A stretch of 64,000 bases of DNA from Pseudidiomarina insulisalsae (GCF_003987065.1 NZ_PIPY01000001.1:124001-188000), one strand, 5' to 3'. Positions 16,451-26,301 are shown, counted from the stretch's first letter. The notes: a model not told the origin generated them from the sequence alone. A program made the numbers and translations.

Positions 16451-18559
16451 CTACTTCCTTAATCGCGCTACGCGCTGTACATCTGGCATCTTACGTATGT
16501 GACGCAGCACATCCGCAAGCTGTTTACGATCATGAACTGTCAACGCCACATCAATGTAGTAAATGTTGGCGTCGACCTCCTCGGTCTTCAGACCATGAAT
16601 ATTACAGCCGGTTGCCGAAATGGTCGAGGTTAGCTTGGCTAACGCCCCCTGATGGTTGACCACTTCTACCCGCACTTCGGTAATAAATTCCGCTTCAGGT
16701 TTGTTGTCCCACTGTACCGGGAAATAACGTCCCGGCTCATCTTCATAACCACGCACGTTCTTACATTCGCGGCGATGGATGACCAGGCCTTTACCCGGGC
16801 TGACGTGCGCAATAATGTCATCGCCGGGAATGGGGCGACAACACTTGGCAAAGCTTAGCAGTAGCCCTTCGGCGCCTTTAATTGCCAGCCCGCGGCTGCT
16901 CGGACTTTGCTCGTCTTTAAGCTGCTGCAGCTCGCCCAGCAAGCGCTTGGCAATCGCAACGGACATCATATTGCCAAGACCTATCTCACGTAATAATGTC
17001 GTTTTCGAGTCGACTTTGACTTCCTGGCAAACGCGCTCAAACTCGGCGGCCGGAATATCATTGTAGTTCACCGGCCCTAAGGCGGCACGTAATAAACGCT
17101 CACCAAGCTGCTCGGCTTCGCGGGTCTCCTGCCCTTTCAGGTACTGCCGGATTTTTGCCCGTGCCTTGCCAGTCACCGCAAAGTTCAGCCAGGCAATATT
17201 CGGTCGCGACCCAGGAGCTGTTTTAATCTCGACGGTCTGCCCCGTTTCCAGCGGCTTACTCAGCGAATAAACCTTATGGTTTACCCGCGCGCCAATACAA
17301 GTATTACCGATATCGGTATGCACCGCGTAGGCAAAGTCGACTGCGGTAGCGCCCTGCGGCAACTCGATAATGCGCCCCTCAGGGGTAAACACATAAATTT
17401 CTTCCGGGAACAGCTCTGATTTGACGTTTTCAATGAACTCGAAGGCATTACCGGTACTTTGCTGTAGCTCCAATAAGCTTTGCATCCAGCGGCGTGCGCG
17501 TACTTGCGCCGTGGTTCCGGTACTTTCATCAGTTTTATAAAGCCAGTGCGCAGCAACACCACGATCGGCCATCAGGTTCATTTCTTCGGTGCGGATTTGG
17601 ATCTCAACCGGAATACCATGCGGACCTTTTAACGAGGTATGCAGTGACTGATAGCCGTTTGACTTCGGAATCGCAATGTAGTCTTTAAAACGTGTCTCAA
17701 TCGGTTTATACAGATTGTGGAGTGCACCCAGCGCGCGATAGCAGGTGTCTACTTCGTCCACAATCACACGAAACGCGTAAATATCCATGACCTGCTCAAA
17801 ATGCAGTTCTTTATTCAGCATCTTTTTGTAAATACTGTAGAGGTGCTTTTCGCGACCCAGCACTCTGGCACCGATACGATTGTCGTCGAGGCGCGTTTCA
17901 ATTTCTTTCTGCACCCGCTCTACCAGCTCGCGGCGGTTGCCGCGCGCTTGCTTGACCTGCGACTCTAACAGCCGCGCGCGCCAAGGGTACAACGCAAAGA
18001 AGCCAAGGTGCTCAAGTTCATTTTTGATGTCATGGATACCGAGACGATGGGCCAGCGGCGCGTAAATTTCCAGGGTTTCACGGGCAATCCGGCGGCGTTT
18101 GTCGGGACGCAGATGACCGATGGTGCGCATGTTATGAGTGCGATCGGCAAGCTTGATCAGAATGACGCGGATGTCATGCACCATCGCCATAATCATTTTG
18201 CGATAGTTTTCGGTCTGCAGTTCCTCTTTTGAGTCGAACTTTAATTTATCGAGCTTTGACACGCCTTCGACCAACTCAGCGACCGTCGCGCCAAACTGTT
18301 CAGCAAGGTCTTCCTGAGTAAATTCGGTGTCTTCAATAACGTCGTGCAACAGCGCGGCCATGATCGTTTCATGATCAAGACGCATATCGGCGAGAATGCC
18401 GGCGACTGCAACAGGGTGGGTAATATAAGGTTCGCCGCTACGGCGTTTTTGCGTTTTATGGGCTTCTGCGGCCAATTTGAAGGCCGCAGCCGCACGCTGT
18501 ACCTGTTCAGCAGGTAAGTACTCGGCTAATTGCTGCCGAAGACCTTCAAATAAATACAC
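16451..18559 (-). CDS. spoT: Bifunctional (p)ppGpp synthetase/hydrolase SpoT
   Basis: Controls stringent-response alarmone levels. The 702-residue protein has the HD hydrolase domain (about 40-150, with [10 protein letters not shown] intact, so hydrolase-competent), the synthetase domain (about 235-350, [21 protein letters not shown] and [17 protein letters not shown]), TGS (about 385-445), the zinc-finger region with [11 protein letters not shown] and a C-terminal ACT domain. The start codon is GTG at 18559, giving MYLFEGL as in E. coli SpoT (MYLFESL). It lies 5 bases after rpoZ. SpoT rather than RelA, because the HD active site is intact and the gene neighbours are rpoZ and gmk. Confidence 0.98.
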   Translation of the reverse strand: MYLFEGLRQQLAEYLPAEQVQRAAAAFKLAAEAHKTQKRRSGEPYITHPVAVAGILADMRLDHETIMAALLHDVIEDTEFTQEDLAEQFGATVAELVEGVSKLDKLKFDSKEELQTENYRKMIMAMVHDIRVILIKLADRTHNMRTIGHLRPDKRRRIARETLEIYAPLAHRLGIHDIKNELEHLGFFALYPWRARLLESQVKQARGNRRELVERVQKEIETRLDDNRIGARVLGREKHLYSIYKKMLNKELHFEQVMDIYAFRVIVDEVDTCYRALGALHNLYKPIETRFKDYIAIPKSNGYQSLHTSLKGPHGIPVEIQIRTEEMNLMADRGVAAHWLYKTDESTGTTAQVRARRWMQSLLELQQSTGNAFEFIENVKSELFPEEIYVFTPEGRIIELPQGATAVDFAYAVHTDIGNTCIGARVNHKVYSLSKPLETGQTVEIKTAPGSRPNIAWLNFAVTGKARAKIRQYLKGQETREAEQLGERLLRAALGPVNYNDIPAAEFERVCQEVKVDSKTTLLREIGLGNMMSVAIAKRLLGELQQLKDEQSPSSRGLAIKGAEGLLLSFAKCCRPIPGDDIIAHVSPGKGLVIHRRECKNVRGYEDEPGRYFPVQWDNKPEAEFITEVRVEVVNHQGALAKLTSTISATGCNIHGLKTEEVDANIYYIDVALTVHDRKQLADVLRHIRKMPDVQRVARLRK

Positions 18560-18564
18560 CCGCG

Positions 18565-18837
18565 TTACTCAAGACCACGAATCGCATCTACAGCAGCAAG
18601 TTCATCAGCTTCTTGCTGTGCCATTTGAGAACGTTCTTCTACGTCAAGCTTGTCAGCATCGATCAGGCCTTCTTCAATTTCGCGCAAGGCGACAACAGTG
18701 GCCTTTTCGTTTTTCCATGGCACCATCGGGTCTTTGCCCTGAGTCGCCAACTGACGAGCACGACGCGAGGCGACCAACACCAGGTCAAATCGATTACCAA
18801 TACGATCAACAGCTTCTTCTACAGTTACGCGCGCCAT
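18565..18837 (-). CDS. rpoZ: DNA-directed RNA polymerase omega subunit
   Basis: Omega stabilises the beta-prime subunit of RNA polymerase and mediates part of the ppGpp response. The 90-residue sequence starts [29 protein letters not shown] and contains [16 protein letters not shown], both diagnostic. It sits between gmk and spoT in the usual order, and a good sigma-70 promoter lies just upstream at 18896-18924. Confidence 0.98.
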   Translation of the reverse strand: MARVTVEEAVDRIGNRFDLVLVASRRARQLATQGKDPMVPWKNEKATVVALREIEEGLIDADKLDVEERSQMAQQEADELAAVDAIRGLE

Positions 18838-18895
18838 ACTTACTCCAACTTAACTCTGACTAAAAAATAGATTGCGATTGCAAAATGGGTCACGA

Positions 18896-18924
18896 ATTAT
18901 ACGGATTTACCCGTCATTCGCCAA
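18896..18924 (-). promoter_or_regulatory. Putative sigma-70 promoter of rpoZ-spoT-ridA
   Basis: On the minus strand, TTGGCG (18924-18919, 4 of 6 to TTGACA) and a perfect TATAAT (18901-18896) are separated by exactly 17 bases. The -35 box lies inside the last codons of gmk, giving rpoZ-spoT a start independent of gmk. Confidence 0.6.
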
Positions 18925-19548
18925 GAGATCTTTGAGTTTAGCCGCATGTCGCACTTGCTGCAACGCCATTCGCTGACGTCGGGCGAGCACAATATGCTCA
19001 AAATTTGCCAGCGCCTGATCAAAATCATCATTGATCAATAAATAGTCAAACTCGTGATAATGCGACATTTCTGACTGGGCTTTTGCCATGCGGCTGGCAA
19101 TGATGTCATCGCCATCCTGACCACGACTGCGCAAGCGTTGCTCTAATGTCGCGAGGCTCGGCGGCATAATAAAGACCGATTGCGCCTGTGGATAGGCTTC
19201 GCGTACCTGCCGCGCGCCCTGCCAGTCAATATCGAGGAACACATCGATGCCCTGGCGCAGGGTTTCTTCAATGACCTGGCGTGAGGTGCCATAGTAATTA
19301 TCAAAGACTTTGGCCCATTCATAAAAGGCATTGTCTTCAATTTTTTGCTGAAAGGTCGCAACATCTAAAAAGTGGTAATGCACGCCGTCTTCTTCACCGG
19401 GTCGGGGTGCCCGGGTGGTACATGACACTGAGACCTGCATGCTGCCATCGTTGTGGCGATCGAGCAGCGCACGAATTAAACTGGATTTACCTGCACCGCT
19501 TGGTGCAGCCACAATAAATAAATTTCCGTCAGCGGTGGATGTCGTCAT
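18907..19548 (-). CDS. gmk: Guanylate kinase
   Basis: Phosphorylates GMP/dGMP to GDP/dGDP. The P-loop [15 protein letters not shown] is near residues 14-28. The GMP-binding region shows [32 protein letters not shown] and [13 protein letters not shown]. The 213-residue length is normal. Immediately upstream of rpoZ-spoT, it links guanine nucleotide supply to alarmone genes as in enterobacteria. It is divergent from lemA (86-base spacer). Confidence 0.98.
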   Translation of the reverse strand: MTTSTADGNLFIVAAPSGAGKSSLIRALLDRHNDGSMQVSVSCTTRAPRPGEEDGVHYHFLDVATFQQKIEDNAFYEWAKVFDNYYGTSRQVIEETLRQGIDVFLDIDWQGARQVREAYPQAQSVFIMPPSLATLEQRLRSRGQDGDDIIASRMAKAQSEMSHYHEFDYLLINDDFDQALANFEHIVLARRQRMALQQVRHAAKLKDLLANDG

Positions 19549-19634
19549 GGCTTTTAAAAATCACTTGCGAATGACGGCAAAGCATAGCATGTTGCTTATG
19601 CGCGTGCGACATCTTAACAACGAGGAAGAGTTCC

Positions 19635-20228
19635 ATGAGTATCGGTTGGATTATTATCATTATTGCGGTGGTACTGTTTATTTATTTAATCAGTATTTAC
19701 AACAAGCTGGTGCGACTTAGAAATCAGTTCGAGAATGCTTTTGCCCAAATCGAAGTGCAACTGAAACGCCGTTACGATCTGATCCCGAATCTGGTTGAAA
19801 CTGCCAAAGCTTATTTAAAGCATGAACGGGAAACCCTGGAGGCCGTGACCGAAGCCCGTAATCAGGCCGCTGCAGCACTCCCCAAGGCAGCGCAGGATCC
19901 ACGCAATACCCAGGCGATGCACGAGCTAAGTGGCGCAGAAAATGCCCTGGGCAGTGCCTTAGGTCGTCTTAATGTGGTCATGGAAGCCTATCCGGAACTA
20001 AAAGCTAACGAGAATATGATGCAGGTCTCGGAAGAGCTGACCAGCACTGAAAACCGCGTAGCGTTTGCCCGTCAGGCCTTTAACGATGCCGTCATGAGCT
20101 ACAACACCTACCGTCAGTCATTCCCGCCGGTCATGTTTGCCAGCTTCTTTGGTCACAGTAAAGACGCTACCTTGCTGGAGTTTGCTGATAGCGCCGAAAT
20201 TCAGGCCGCCCCGAAAGTTAACTTTTAA
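19635..20228 (+). CDS. LemA family protein
   Basis: A 197-residue membrane protein: one N-terminal hydrophobic helix (about residues 4-22), then long alpha-helical segments typical of LemA (YNKLVRLRNQFENAFAQIEVQLKRRYDLIPNLV). LemA proteins often neighbour M48 metalloproteases or repeat-rich TPM proteins, and their biochemical role is not established. A GAGGAAGAG ribosome site precedes the ATG. It lies 14 bases before the M48 protease gene, so the two are surely cotranscribed and probably act together at the inner membrane. Confidence 0.92.
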   Translation: MSIGWIIIIIAVVLFIYLISIYNKLVRLRNQFENAFAQIEVQLKRRYDLIPNLVETAKAYLKHERETLEAVTEARNQAAAALPKAAQDPRNTQAMHELSGAENALGSALGRLNVVMEAYPELKANENMMQVSEELTSTENRVAFARQAFNDAVMSYNTYRQSFPPVMFASFFGHSKDATLLEFADSAEIQAAPKVNF

Positions 20229-20242
20229 GACGTGCACTGATT

Positions 20243-21874
20243 ATGGTTAATTTCTTCGAACACCAGCAGCAGGCGCGACGCAATACCGGGCTGCTGGTGT
20301 TGTTATTTCTGCTGGCTTTTGTGTTAATTATCAGCGCCGTAACTCTGGTCAGTGCCTTTGTTATCGGTGCCGTGCGAACCGACGGCCAGGGCGGTTATCA
20401 ACTCAGTTGGGAACCCTTTATCTGGGTCAGCCTGATCGTCGGTGGCGGTATTCTGATTGTCATGCTGATCAAGTGGTTGCAGTTACGCGCTGGCGGTAAA
20501 GTCATCGCTGAATACCTCGGCGGTGAGCTCATTCGTCCTGACACGCAGGACCCGGTCGAGCGACGCGTGCTCAACGTCGTTGAAGAAATGGCCATCGCCG
20601 CCAATATGGCGGTGCCCGCGGTCTATATTTTGCCTCATGAAACCAATATCAATGCCTTTGCGGCCGGGTACGATACCCGCGATGCGGTGATTGGCCTCAC
20701 CCGCGGCTCTGTCGAAACATTTTCGCGCGAGCAACTGCAAGGCGTGGTCGCCCATGAGTTTAGTCACATTTTAAATGGCGACATGCGGCTCAATATTCGG
20801 CTTATCGCAGCCTTGGCCGGCATTCTCGCCGTCGCGCATTTAGGCCGGCTGCTGCTTTATTCTGGCGGTGGGCGCAGCCGCAATAATAAGAATGCCCTGC
20901 CGTTATTTGGCATTGGCCTGATGATTGTCGGGTTTATTGGCGTGCTGTTTGGCAATCTGATCAAGTCGGCAGTGAGCCGTCAGCGCGAGTACCTGGCCGA
21001 TGCCGCTGCCGTGCAGTTTACCCGTAATCCGGAAGCCTTATCGGGTGCTCTGAAACAAATTGGCGCCCGTGAAGAGGGCAGCCGTGTGCGCCATAAAAAC
21101 GCCGACGAAGCGGCACATTTGTTTTTTGGCGAGGCGCTTAATCATTGGTTTGGCATGATGGCCACCCACCCGCCACTGGAAAAGCGCATTAAGCGCATTG
21201 AACCGCACTGGAACGGACGTTTCCCCGAGCCCCGCAAAGCGCGCAGCCGTGCCGAAAAAGAGCATGAAGCGGCGCAGCCAAAACCTTCCGCGCTGAACAA
21301 ACTGGCATTGTTGGCGCTACCGGCGGTACTGCTGGAACAGGCGCACGATTCGAAGCAGGCTCCTAAGCTGGTACACGATCTTATTATTGCTGAGCTGCTA
21401 AAAGAGCCTAATCATGCGTTGCAAGGGCTGAATGCTGCACAACAACTGGCGCTGGTTGAACTGGCAGTGCCGGCGCTGCGCCAGGCGCCCGAAGCCCGGC
21501 GCCTGAGCCTGTTAAAAGACCTTGAAGCAATGGCCGACAGTCAGGACTTATTTCACTGGGGCCTGTACCAATTACTGGCCCGCCAGTTACTGCCGAAAGG
21601 CAAATTTAAAGAGCGCCTCGACAATCAGGCCGCACTTGATGCCACCGTTACGGCGCTGCAACGCACGGATGCCGGTAAAGCCGTCGACCGCACTACCTTA
21701 TGCAAAGCGTTGAACACCTGTCGCGACTGGGCACCGAAGGCCAAGCAGACCTTAATCGACAAATGGCTGGAGACCGTGCGCGAGGACGGCGTCGTCTCAC
21801 CCGCAGAGCGCCAGCTGGTTGCCATCCTCTGTGCCTGTATTGAGGTGCCGATTCCCGATGACATGCTGCAATGA
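20243..21874 (+). CDS. M48-family membrane metalloprotease with TerB-like tail
   Basis: A 543-residue HtpX/Ste24-like protease. Two N-terminal membrane helices (about 17-43 and 57-76) precede the zinc site HEFSH (about 170-174) in VVAHEFSHILNGDM, with further helices at 190-206 and 220-240 and the third zinc ligand Glu in RQREYLADAAA (about 250). Beyond residue 320 the protein is longer than HtpX: a helical extension ends in a stretch resembling TerB-like domains (LETVREDGVVSPAERQLVAILCACI). It pairs with lemA upstream. Expected role is quality control or processing of membrane proteins; the TerB-like label is tentative. Confidence 0.88.
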   Translation: MVNFFEHQQQARRNTGLLVLLFLLAFVLIISAVTLVSAFVIGAVRTDGQGGYQLSWEPFIWVSLIVGGGILIVMLIKWLQLRAGGKVIAEYLGGELIRPDTQDPVERRVLNVVEEMAIAANMAVPAVYILPHETNINAFAAGYDTRDAVIGLTRGSVETFSREQLQGVVAHEFSHILNGDMRLNIRLIAALAGILAVAHLGRLLLYSGGGRSRNNKNALPLFGIGLMIVGFIGVLFGNLIKSAVSRQREYLADAAAVQFTRNPEALSGALKQIGAREEGSRVRHKNADEAAHLFFGEALNHWFGMMATHPPLEKRIKRIEPHWNGRFPEPRKARSRAEKEHEAAQPKPSALNKLALLALPAVLLEQAHDSKQAPKLVHDLIIAELLKEPNHALQGLNAAQQLALVELAVPALRQAPEARRLSLLKDLEAMADSQDLFHWGLYQLLARQLLPKGKFKERLDNQAALDATVTALQRTDAGKAVDRTTLCKALNTCRDWAPKAKQTLIDKWLETVREDGVVSPAERQLVAILCACIEVPIPDDMLQ

Positions 21875-21877
21875 CCG

Positions 21878-22870
21878 TTAATGGATAGCTAACCAGCTGC
21901 TGATATGCTGATGCAATTCGTTATCGATGAAACCCACGGTCATATGGTGCCGCCCCGGCGCCATGATGAGCGTGCGAGTTTCAGACTCGAGAGGTAAATA
22001 GGCTTCATAGGGAGCAATCGTATCTTTGTCGCTGGCGATTAAGAGTGCCGGAACCTCGAGTTGCGGCAATAGTCGCAGTAAGTCAGTGTCAGCAAGCTCA
22101 AGATCTTGCCGACGCATGGCGCCGATGACTCCCTGCCTAACCGTATCGCTACTCATCAGCTTGCTCAACCGCGGATAGATCTCAGCCAGTACTGCTTCTG
22201 TGGCTTGATCCATGGGTAACATGGGCGCAAACAACATAAGCCCGGCAACATCTTTGCGTTGCCGGGCGACATTCGCAGCGGCGACACTCCCCATCGACTG
22301 ACCCGCAATGTACAGCGGACCTGGTTTTTCACGCTGCGGCAAACTATCGAGCAGAGCGCTGATCATGTCAGCGTCACGTACGCCAAATCCCGTCTGCTCC
22401 ACCGTCGATTGTCCATGCCCCAGCAAGTCAGGCACAATCACATGGTAACCAAGGAACATAAAGTAGGCCGCTAACATGCCCATTGCCGACTTATCGACAC
22501 TATAACCGTGAAGCAAAACCATCGTGCCCTGATGCGGTAGAACCTCTTCGCGGGTAAGATTTAGCTGGTAAATTTCAATACCGTTAGCGGTCTCAAACTC
22601 AACATCAAAGTTCAGCGTCGCCGGGTCTTCAGGTGCTTCAGTTAACGTCAGGTGATAAGGCTTGCCATACAAATAGCCGGTGCAGCCGCCAAGAAAAGGT
22701 AAACAAAATTCGCGGGTAGCGAGTTGCAGTTCGCGCAACATATCCGCCGTATTTTCAGGCATCGAGGCCGCACTTGGCCGCATCGACAAGCGTTCTTCTA
22801 CAATCGCAGCACATCCTAAAAGCACGGTGCTCGCCAAGGCGAGCACCAGCATTTGAAAGCCTCTTAACAT
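21878..22870 (-). CDS. Alpha/beta-hydrolase lipoprotein
   Basis: A 330-residue serine hydrolase with a lipoprotein signal: LASTVLLGC puts the lipidated Cys at residue 20, followed by AA, which favours outer-membrane sorting. The fold is alpha/beta hydrolase: oxyanion region VLLHGYSVDKSAMG, nucleophile Ser in AGQSMGS (near residue 191), acid in IASDKDTIAP and His in PGRHHMTVGF. Resembles lysophospholipase or esterase-type lipoproteins; substrate unknown. It ends 3 bases from the convergent protease gene and stands alone downstream of metY. Confidence 0.88.
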   Translation of the reverse strand: MLRGFQMLVLALASTVLLGCAAIVEERLSMRPSAASMPENTADMLRELQLATREFCLPFLGGCTGYLYGKPYHLTLTEAPEDPATLNFDVEFETANGIEIYQLNLTREEVLPHQGTMVLLHGYSVDKSAMGMLAAYFMFLGYHVIVPDLLGHGQSTVEQTGFGVRDADMISALLDSLPQREKPGPLYIAGQSMGSVAAANVARQRKDVAGLMLFAPMLPMDQATEAVLAEIYPRLSKLMSSDTVRQGVIGAMRRQDLELADTDLLRLLPQLEVPALLIASDKDTIAPYEAYLPLESETRTLIMAPGRHHMTVGFIDNELHQHISSWLAIH

Positions 22871-22915
22871 TGTTCGATCTCATGGAACCTGGATGAGATC
22901 TACTATATAGCGAAT

Positions 22916-24226
22916 CTATTCGCTCGCAACTACTGGTTGCGGGTTTTGCACCAGTGCTTGCTCAAGGTCGGCAATGATGTCATCAGGATGCTCAATACCC
23001 ACGCATAAACGAATGGCTTCAGGTTTCACACCCACCTGTAACTGCTCTTCTTCGCTTAACTGACGATGGGTGGTGGAAGCCGGGTGGCATGCCAGCGACT
23101 TGGCGTCGCCGATATTCACCAGGCGTTTAAATAATTTCAGCCGATCATAGAATTTTACGCCGGCGTCGTAGCCGCCTTTTAATCCGAAGGTTAGAAGTGA
23201 CGCAGGCAGGCCGCCACGGATATATTTTTGCGCCAGCTCATAGTCGCTGTGATTCTCGAGGCCTGCGTAGTTTACCCAGGCGACTTCCGGGTGGTGCTGC
23301 AAGAAGTTCAGCACGCGCTCAGTATTCTGGCAATGACGCTCCATGCGTAACTCGAGCGTTTCGAGCCCCTGCAAAATTAAAAAGGCATTGAACGGCGATA
23401 ATGCCGCGCCAGTATTACGCAGCGCGACGGTACGCACCCGCGCAATAAAGGCAGCTGCCTCAAAGGCCTCAGTGTAAACCACCCCATGATAGGCCGGTTC
23501 GGGTTCGTTAAACTGCGGAAATTTGTCTTTGTGCTTGACCCAGTCAAAGCGCCCACCATCGACAATCAGACCGCCAATCGTAGTGCCATGCCCGCCAATA
23601 TATTTCGTTAATGAATGCACAATAATGTGCGCGCCCCATTCAAGCGGGCGACACAGGGCAGGTGAAGCCACGGTATTATCGACCACCAACGGAATACCAT
23701 GTTGTTCGGCCAACTGACTGTACGCCTCAAGGTCAGCGATGGTGCCTGCCGGGTTACCGATGGTCTCGCAATAGAGTGCTTTGGTGCGCTCGTCCACCAA
23801 CGCGGCCAGATCCTCGGTGGCTTCTGAGGCCGCGAATCGCACCTCAATGCCAAAGGCCGGCAGCATATGCGCAAACAAAGTATAGGTGCCGCCATAGAGC
23901 TGCGGCGTGGTGACAATATTATCACCCTGGCTGGCCAGCGTAATCAGGGCGTACTGAATGGCTGCCATACCCGAAGCCACAGCCAGTCCGGCAACGCCTC
24001 CTTCAAGCGCCGCGACGCGCTGTTCAAGCACATCATTGGTCGGATTCATAATCCGCGAGTAAATATTGCCCGGTACGGCAAGGTCAAACAAATCGGCGCC
24101 GTGCTGGGCGTCGTCAAAGGCATAAGCCGCCGTCTGGTAAATCGGGGTAGCGACCGCCTTGGTGGTGGGGTCGGTTTCATAACCATGGTGAATGGCAAGG
24201 GTTGCAGGGCGATAGTGATCTGACAT
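22916..24226 (-). CDS. metY: O-acetylhomoserine sulfhydrylase (MetY-type Cys/Met metabolism PLP enzyme)
   Basis: A 436-residue Cys/Met metabolism PLP enzyme. Signatures are LALASGMAAIQYAL-like YLKC region (ALEGGVAGLAVASGMAAIQ), the Schiff-base Lys in HSLTKYIGGHGTTIGG (near 208) and the long-form C-terminus IRLCVGIEHPDDIIADLEQAL. Length above 420 and the HGTTIGG loop point to MetY (acetylhomoserine plus sulfide to homocysteine) rather than MetB or MetC. It has its own MetJ boxes and promoter although metX-hom lies just upstream in the same direction. GGAG ribosome site before the ATG. Confidence 0.93.
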   Translation of the reverse strand: MSDHYRPATLAIHHGYETDPTTKAVATPIYQTAAYAFDDAQHGADLFDLAVPGNIYSRIMNPTNDVLEQRVAALEGGVAGLAVASGMAAIQYALITLASQGDNIVTTPQLYGGTYTLFAHMLPAFGIEVRFAASEATEDLAALVDERTKALYCETIGNPAGTIADLEAYSQLAEQHGIPLVVDNTVASPALCRPLEWGAHIIVHSLTKYIGGHGTTIGGLIVDGGRFDWVKHKDKFPQFNEPEPAYHGVVYTEAFEAAAFIARVRTVALRNTGAALSPFNAFLILQGLETLELRMERHCQNTERVLNFLQHHPEVAWVNYAGLENHSDYELAQKYIRGGLPASLLTFGLKGGYDAGVKFYDRLKLFKRLVNIGDAKSLACHPASTTHRQLSEEEQLQVGVKPEAIRLCVGIEHPDDIIADLEQALVQNPQPVVASE

Positions 24227-24255
24227 AGCAGGCTCCAGTAGTTTTAACCGCTGTT

Positions 24256-24279
24256 GGACTTTTAAACGTTTAGACGTCC
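24256..24279 (-). promoter_or_regulatory. Putative MetJ operator for metY (three tandem met boxes)
   Basis: Three consecutive 8-mers on the plus strand, GGACTTTT (5 of 8), AAACGTTT (6 of 8) and AGACGTCC (7 of 8), match the MetJ consensus AGACGTCT. They lie 30-53 bases upstream of metY, directly downstream of the predicted -10 box, a position that suits repression. Confidence 0.75.
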
Positions 24280-24307
24280 ATACTAGCTAAAAAACTGTTA
24301 GCTGCAA
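24280..24307 (-). promoter_or_regulatory. Putative sigma-70 promoter of metY
   Basis: Minus strand TTGCAG (24307-24302) and TAGTAT (24285-24280), 16 bases apart, each 4 of 6 to consensus. The MetJ boxes begin at the base next to the -10 element. Confidence 0.45.
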
Positions 24308-24316
24308 CCTCTTTTT

Positions 24317-25405
24317 TCAGACGTGATGATTAAGTCTGGCGATCAGTTGCAGCACATCACTGTGGACCCCAGCTGCAGTCACTTCCGGACCGGCACCCGG
24401 GCCCTGAATCACTAACGGATTTTCATCGTATTGACGACTGCGTAAGGTAAAGTTAGCGTTTCCTGCCGGTAGCCGGGCATACAGCGAACTTTCATCAATG
24501 GCTTTTAATTCAGTCCCGCCGCGCAACTCTCCGTTTTTGCCGCGTTCAATAAACCCCAGATAGACCCATTGCTGTGCCTGCGGGGCGGTGCGCTCACGCC
24601 ATGCATCAAATGCCGCATCAAGCGCATCACCCTGGTCCATAAATGCGTCCGTTTCAATCTCGCGCAATGTCTCGGGCACCCGATTTTGTATTTCCAAGTC
24701 AGCAAGCTGCAGTGGCCAGCCTGCCTCGCGCGCAAGAATCACTAATTTTCGCGCCACGTCCATACCGCCCAGATCAAGGCGTGGATCCGGCTCGGTCAGC
24801 CCCTGCTGCTGCGCCTTGGCAATCCACTCGGCAAGACTATCGCCACTGCGGTAATTTTGAAAAATCCATGACAGCGAGCCAGACAGATTGCCCTCAATTC
24901 GGATAATTTCGTCGCCACACCTACAACGTTCGTTCACCGCCGATAAAATAGGTAGACCTGCGCCTACCGTCGTGTTGTACAGCCAGTGCCGCTGGTACTG
25001 CTGCCGCACGCGGTGCAGCTCCTGGTATGCGTCGAGTGCACTTGAGCCGGCGTATTTGTTGGCCGAGATCAAGTGGGCGCCAGCGGCCAGCCACGACGGG
25101 TAACTCCGACTGATCGATTTTGCCGCGGTAAGGTCCAGCACCATGGGCCGCTGGCCCCGTTGGCAACTTGCCCGCACCCAGGTTTCGACCGAATCAGCAT
25201 GATAGTCCTCGCCTTGTGCCTGCAATTGCGCACGCCAGTCAGCTAAGGCAATACCACGGGGTACCTCGAGCCTGCGGGTACTGCGAAAAAGCGCGGTGAC
25301 GCATGCCTGTGAATCCAGCGATAACTGCGGGGCAAAGTGCTCAAGCCAATAACTGCCAATGGTGCCAACCCCGACCACGCCGATTGCGATCTCCGCCTGA
25401 CTCAT
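24317..25405 (-). CDS. Homoserine dehydrogenase (stand-alone, no aspartokinase domain)
   Basis: Reduces aspartate semialdehyde to homoserine, the substrate of the acetyltransferase encoded just upstream. The 362-residue protein begins with a Rossmann motif (VGVVGVGTIGSYW, about residues 9-21) and has homoserine dehydrogenase signatures: VLDLTAAKSISR, HLISANKYAG, NTTVGAGLPIL, RIEGNLSGSLSWIF and EPDPRLDLGGMDVARKLVILAREAG. It matches the C-terminal half of ThrA/MetL and lacks both an aspartokinase and an ACT domain, so the usual feedback control by threonine is not expected. Its ATG overlaps the metX stop by 4 bases. Confidence 0.92.
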   Translation of the reverse strand: MSQAEIAIGVVGVGTIGSYWLEHFAPQLSLDSQACVTALFRSTRRLEVPRGIALADWRAQLQAQGEDYHADSVETWVRASCQRGQRPMVLDLTAAKSISRSYPSWLAAGAHLISANKYAGSSALDAYQELHRVRQQYQRHWLYNTTVGAGLPILSAVNERCRCGDEIIRIEGNLSGSLSWIFQNYRSGDSLAEWIAKAQQQGLTEPDPRLDLGGMDVARKLVILAREAGWPLQLADLEIQNRVPETLREIETDAFMDQGDALDAAFDAWRERTAPQAQQWVYLGFIERGKNGELRGGTELKAIDESSLYARLPAGNANFTLRSRQYDENPLVIQGPGAGPEVTAAGVHSDVLQLIARLNHHV

Positions 25406-26301
25406 GCAGCCTCCAGAAAATGTTTTAGTTGCGGCCCGTAGGCAGCGGTATTCAGGATAAAACCGTCGTGGCCATGGGCTGTGGCAACCGTTTCATGGCC
25501 ATAACAATGTGGTAATAAAGAACATAATTCGGTAAGCAGATGCGATGGGATCAGAATGTCGCCGTCAAACCCGACCACCAATGTTGGTTGCCGCAGACGC
25601 TGCGGCGCTATACGAAACCGATCTAACGCCGGGCCGAAGTGGGTAAACAGCTGTCGCGCCTGCGCAGGATTACGGGCAACCAGCTGTTGCGCACGCTCGT
25701 GCATGTAATCTACCGCCCGAGCACCGTCCGGAAAGCGTGTATCAAGTCCTACCGCGCCGCGGTAACTGAACATCGCCAGCGCGCGGGCCAGGGCCACGCC
25801 CTGCTGCGCCTCACCCGCGTTATCGGCAAGCCGGATAAAGTCGCGTTGCAGGCTGCGTAACATGACTGCCTGGGCACTCGGCCGGTGGCTTGCGGCAATC
25901 ACTGCCAGGCGCTGCACTGCTAAGGCCGCACTGGTGGCCAGCGCCATCGCCACGCAGCCACCAAAAGAGCCACCAATCACCGCGTGAAATTGTGTCAGTC
26001 CCAGACGTTCAAACGCCCGCGCAATCGCATCTGCGTGTTCCTCAACCGTGCTCGGTACCTGTGCACAGGAACTTTCGCCCATGCCGCCGAAATAATCCAG
26101 CGTCCAGAGCTGGTAATCGAGCAATCCGGCATGCTCGACCAGGCCGTGCCACCAGCCCTCACCTTTTCCTTCGTAGACCCGCCGGCCGCCGGAGATGCCG
26201 CCCAGCAACAATACCGCCGGGCCATCGGCGCAGCCCTGCCGACGCAAGGCTAAGCTGCCCTGCTCCAGTTTGATCTGATGATCCTTATACGCAAACGACA
26301 T
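25402..26301 (-). CDS. Homoserine O-acyltransferase, MetX-type alpha/beta hydrolase fold
   Basis: A 299-residue MetX-like enzyme that activates homoserine by O-acylation (acetyl or succinyl). It has the alpha/beta-hydrolase layout: LLLGGISGGRRVYEG near the N-terminus, nucleophile Ser in IGGSFGGCVA (near residue 113), Asp in VVGFDGDILIP and His in AHGHDGFIL. It is shorter than classical MetX (about 360-380) and the acyl donor cannot be read directly, although a MetY partner suggests acetyl. First gene of metX-hom; the upstream region carries a MetJ operator and promoter. I withhold the symbol because of the short form. Confidence 0.85.
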   Translation of the reverse strand: MSFAYKDHQIKLEQGSLALRRQGCADGPAVLLLGGISGGRRVYEGKGEGWWHGLVEHAGLLDYQLWTLDYFGGMGESSCAQVPSTVEEHADAIARAFERLGLTQFHAVIGGSFGGCVAMALATSAALAVQRLAVIAASHRPSAQAVMLRSLQRDFIRLADNAGEAQQGVALARALAMFSYRGAVGLDTRFPDGARAVDYMHERAQQLVARNPAQARQLFTHFGPALDRFRIAPQRLRQPTLVVGFDGDILIPSHLLTELCSLLPHCYGHETVATAHGHDGFILNTAAYGPQLKHFLEAA

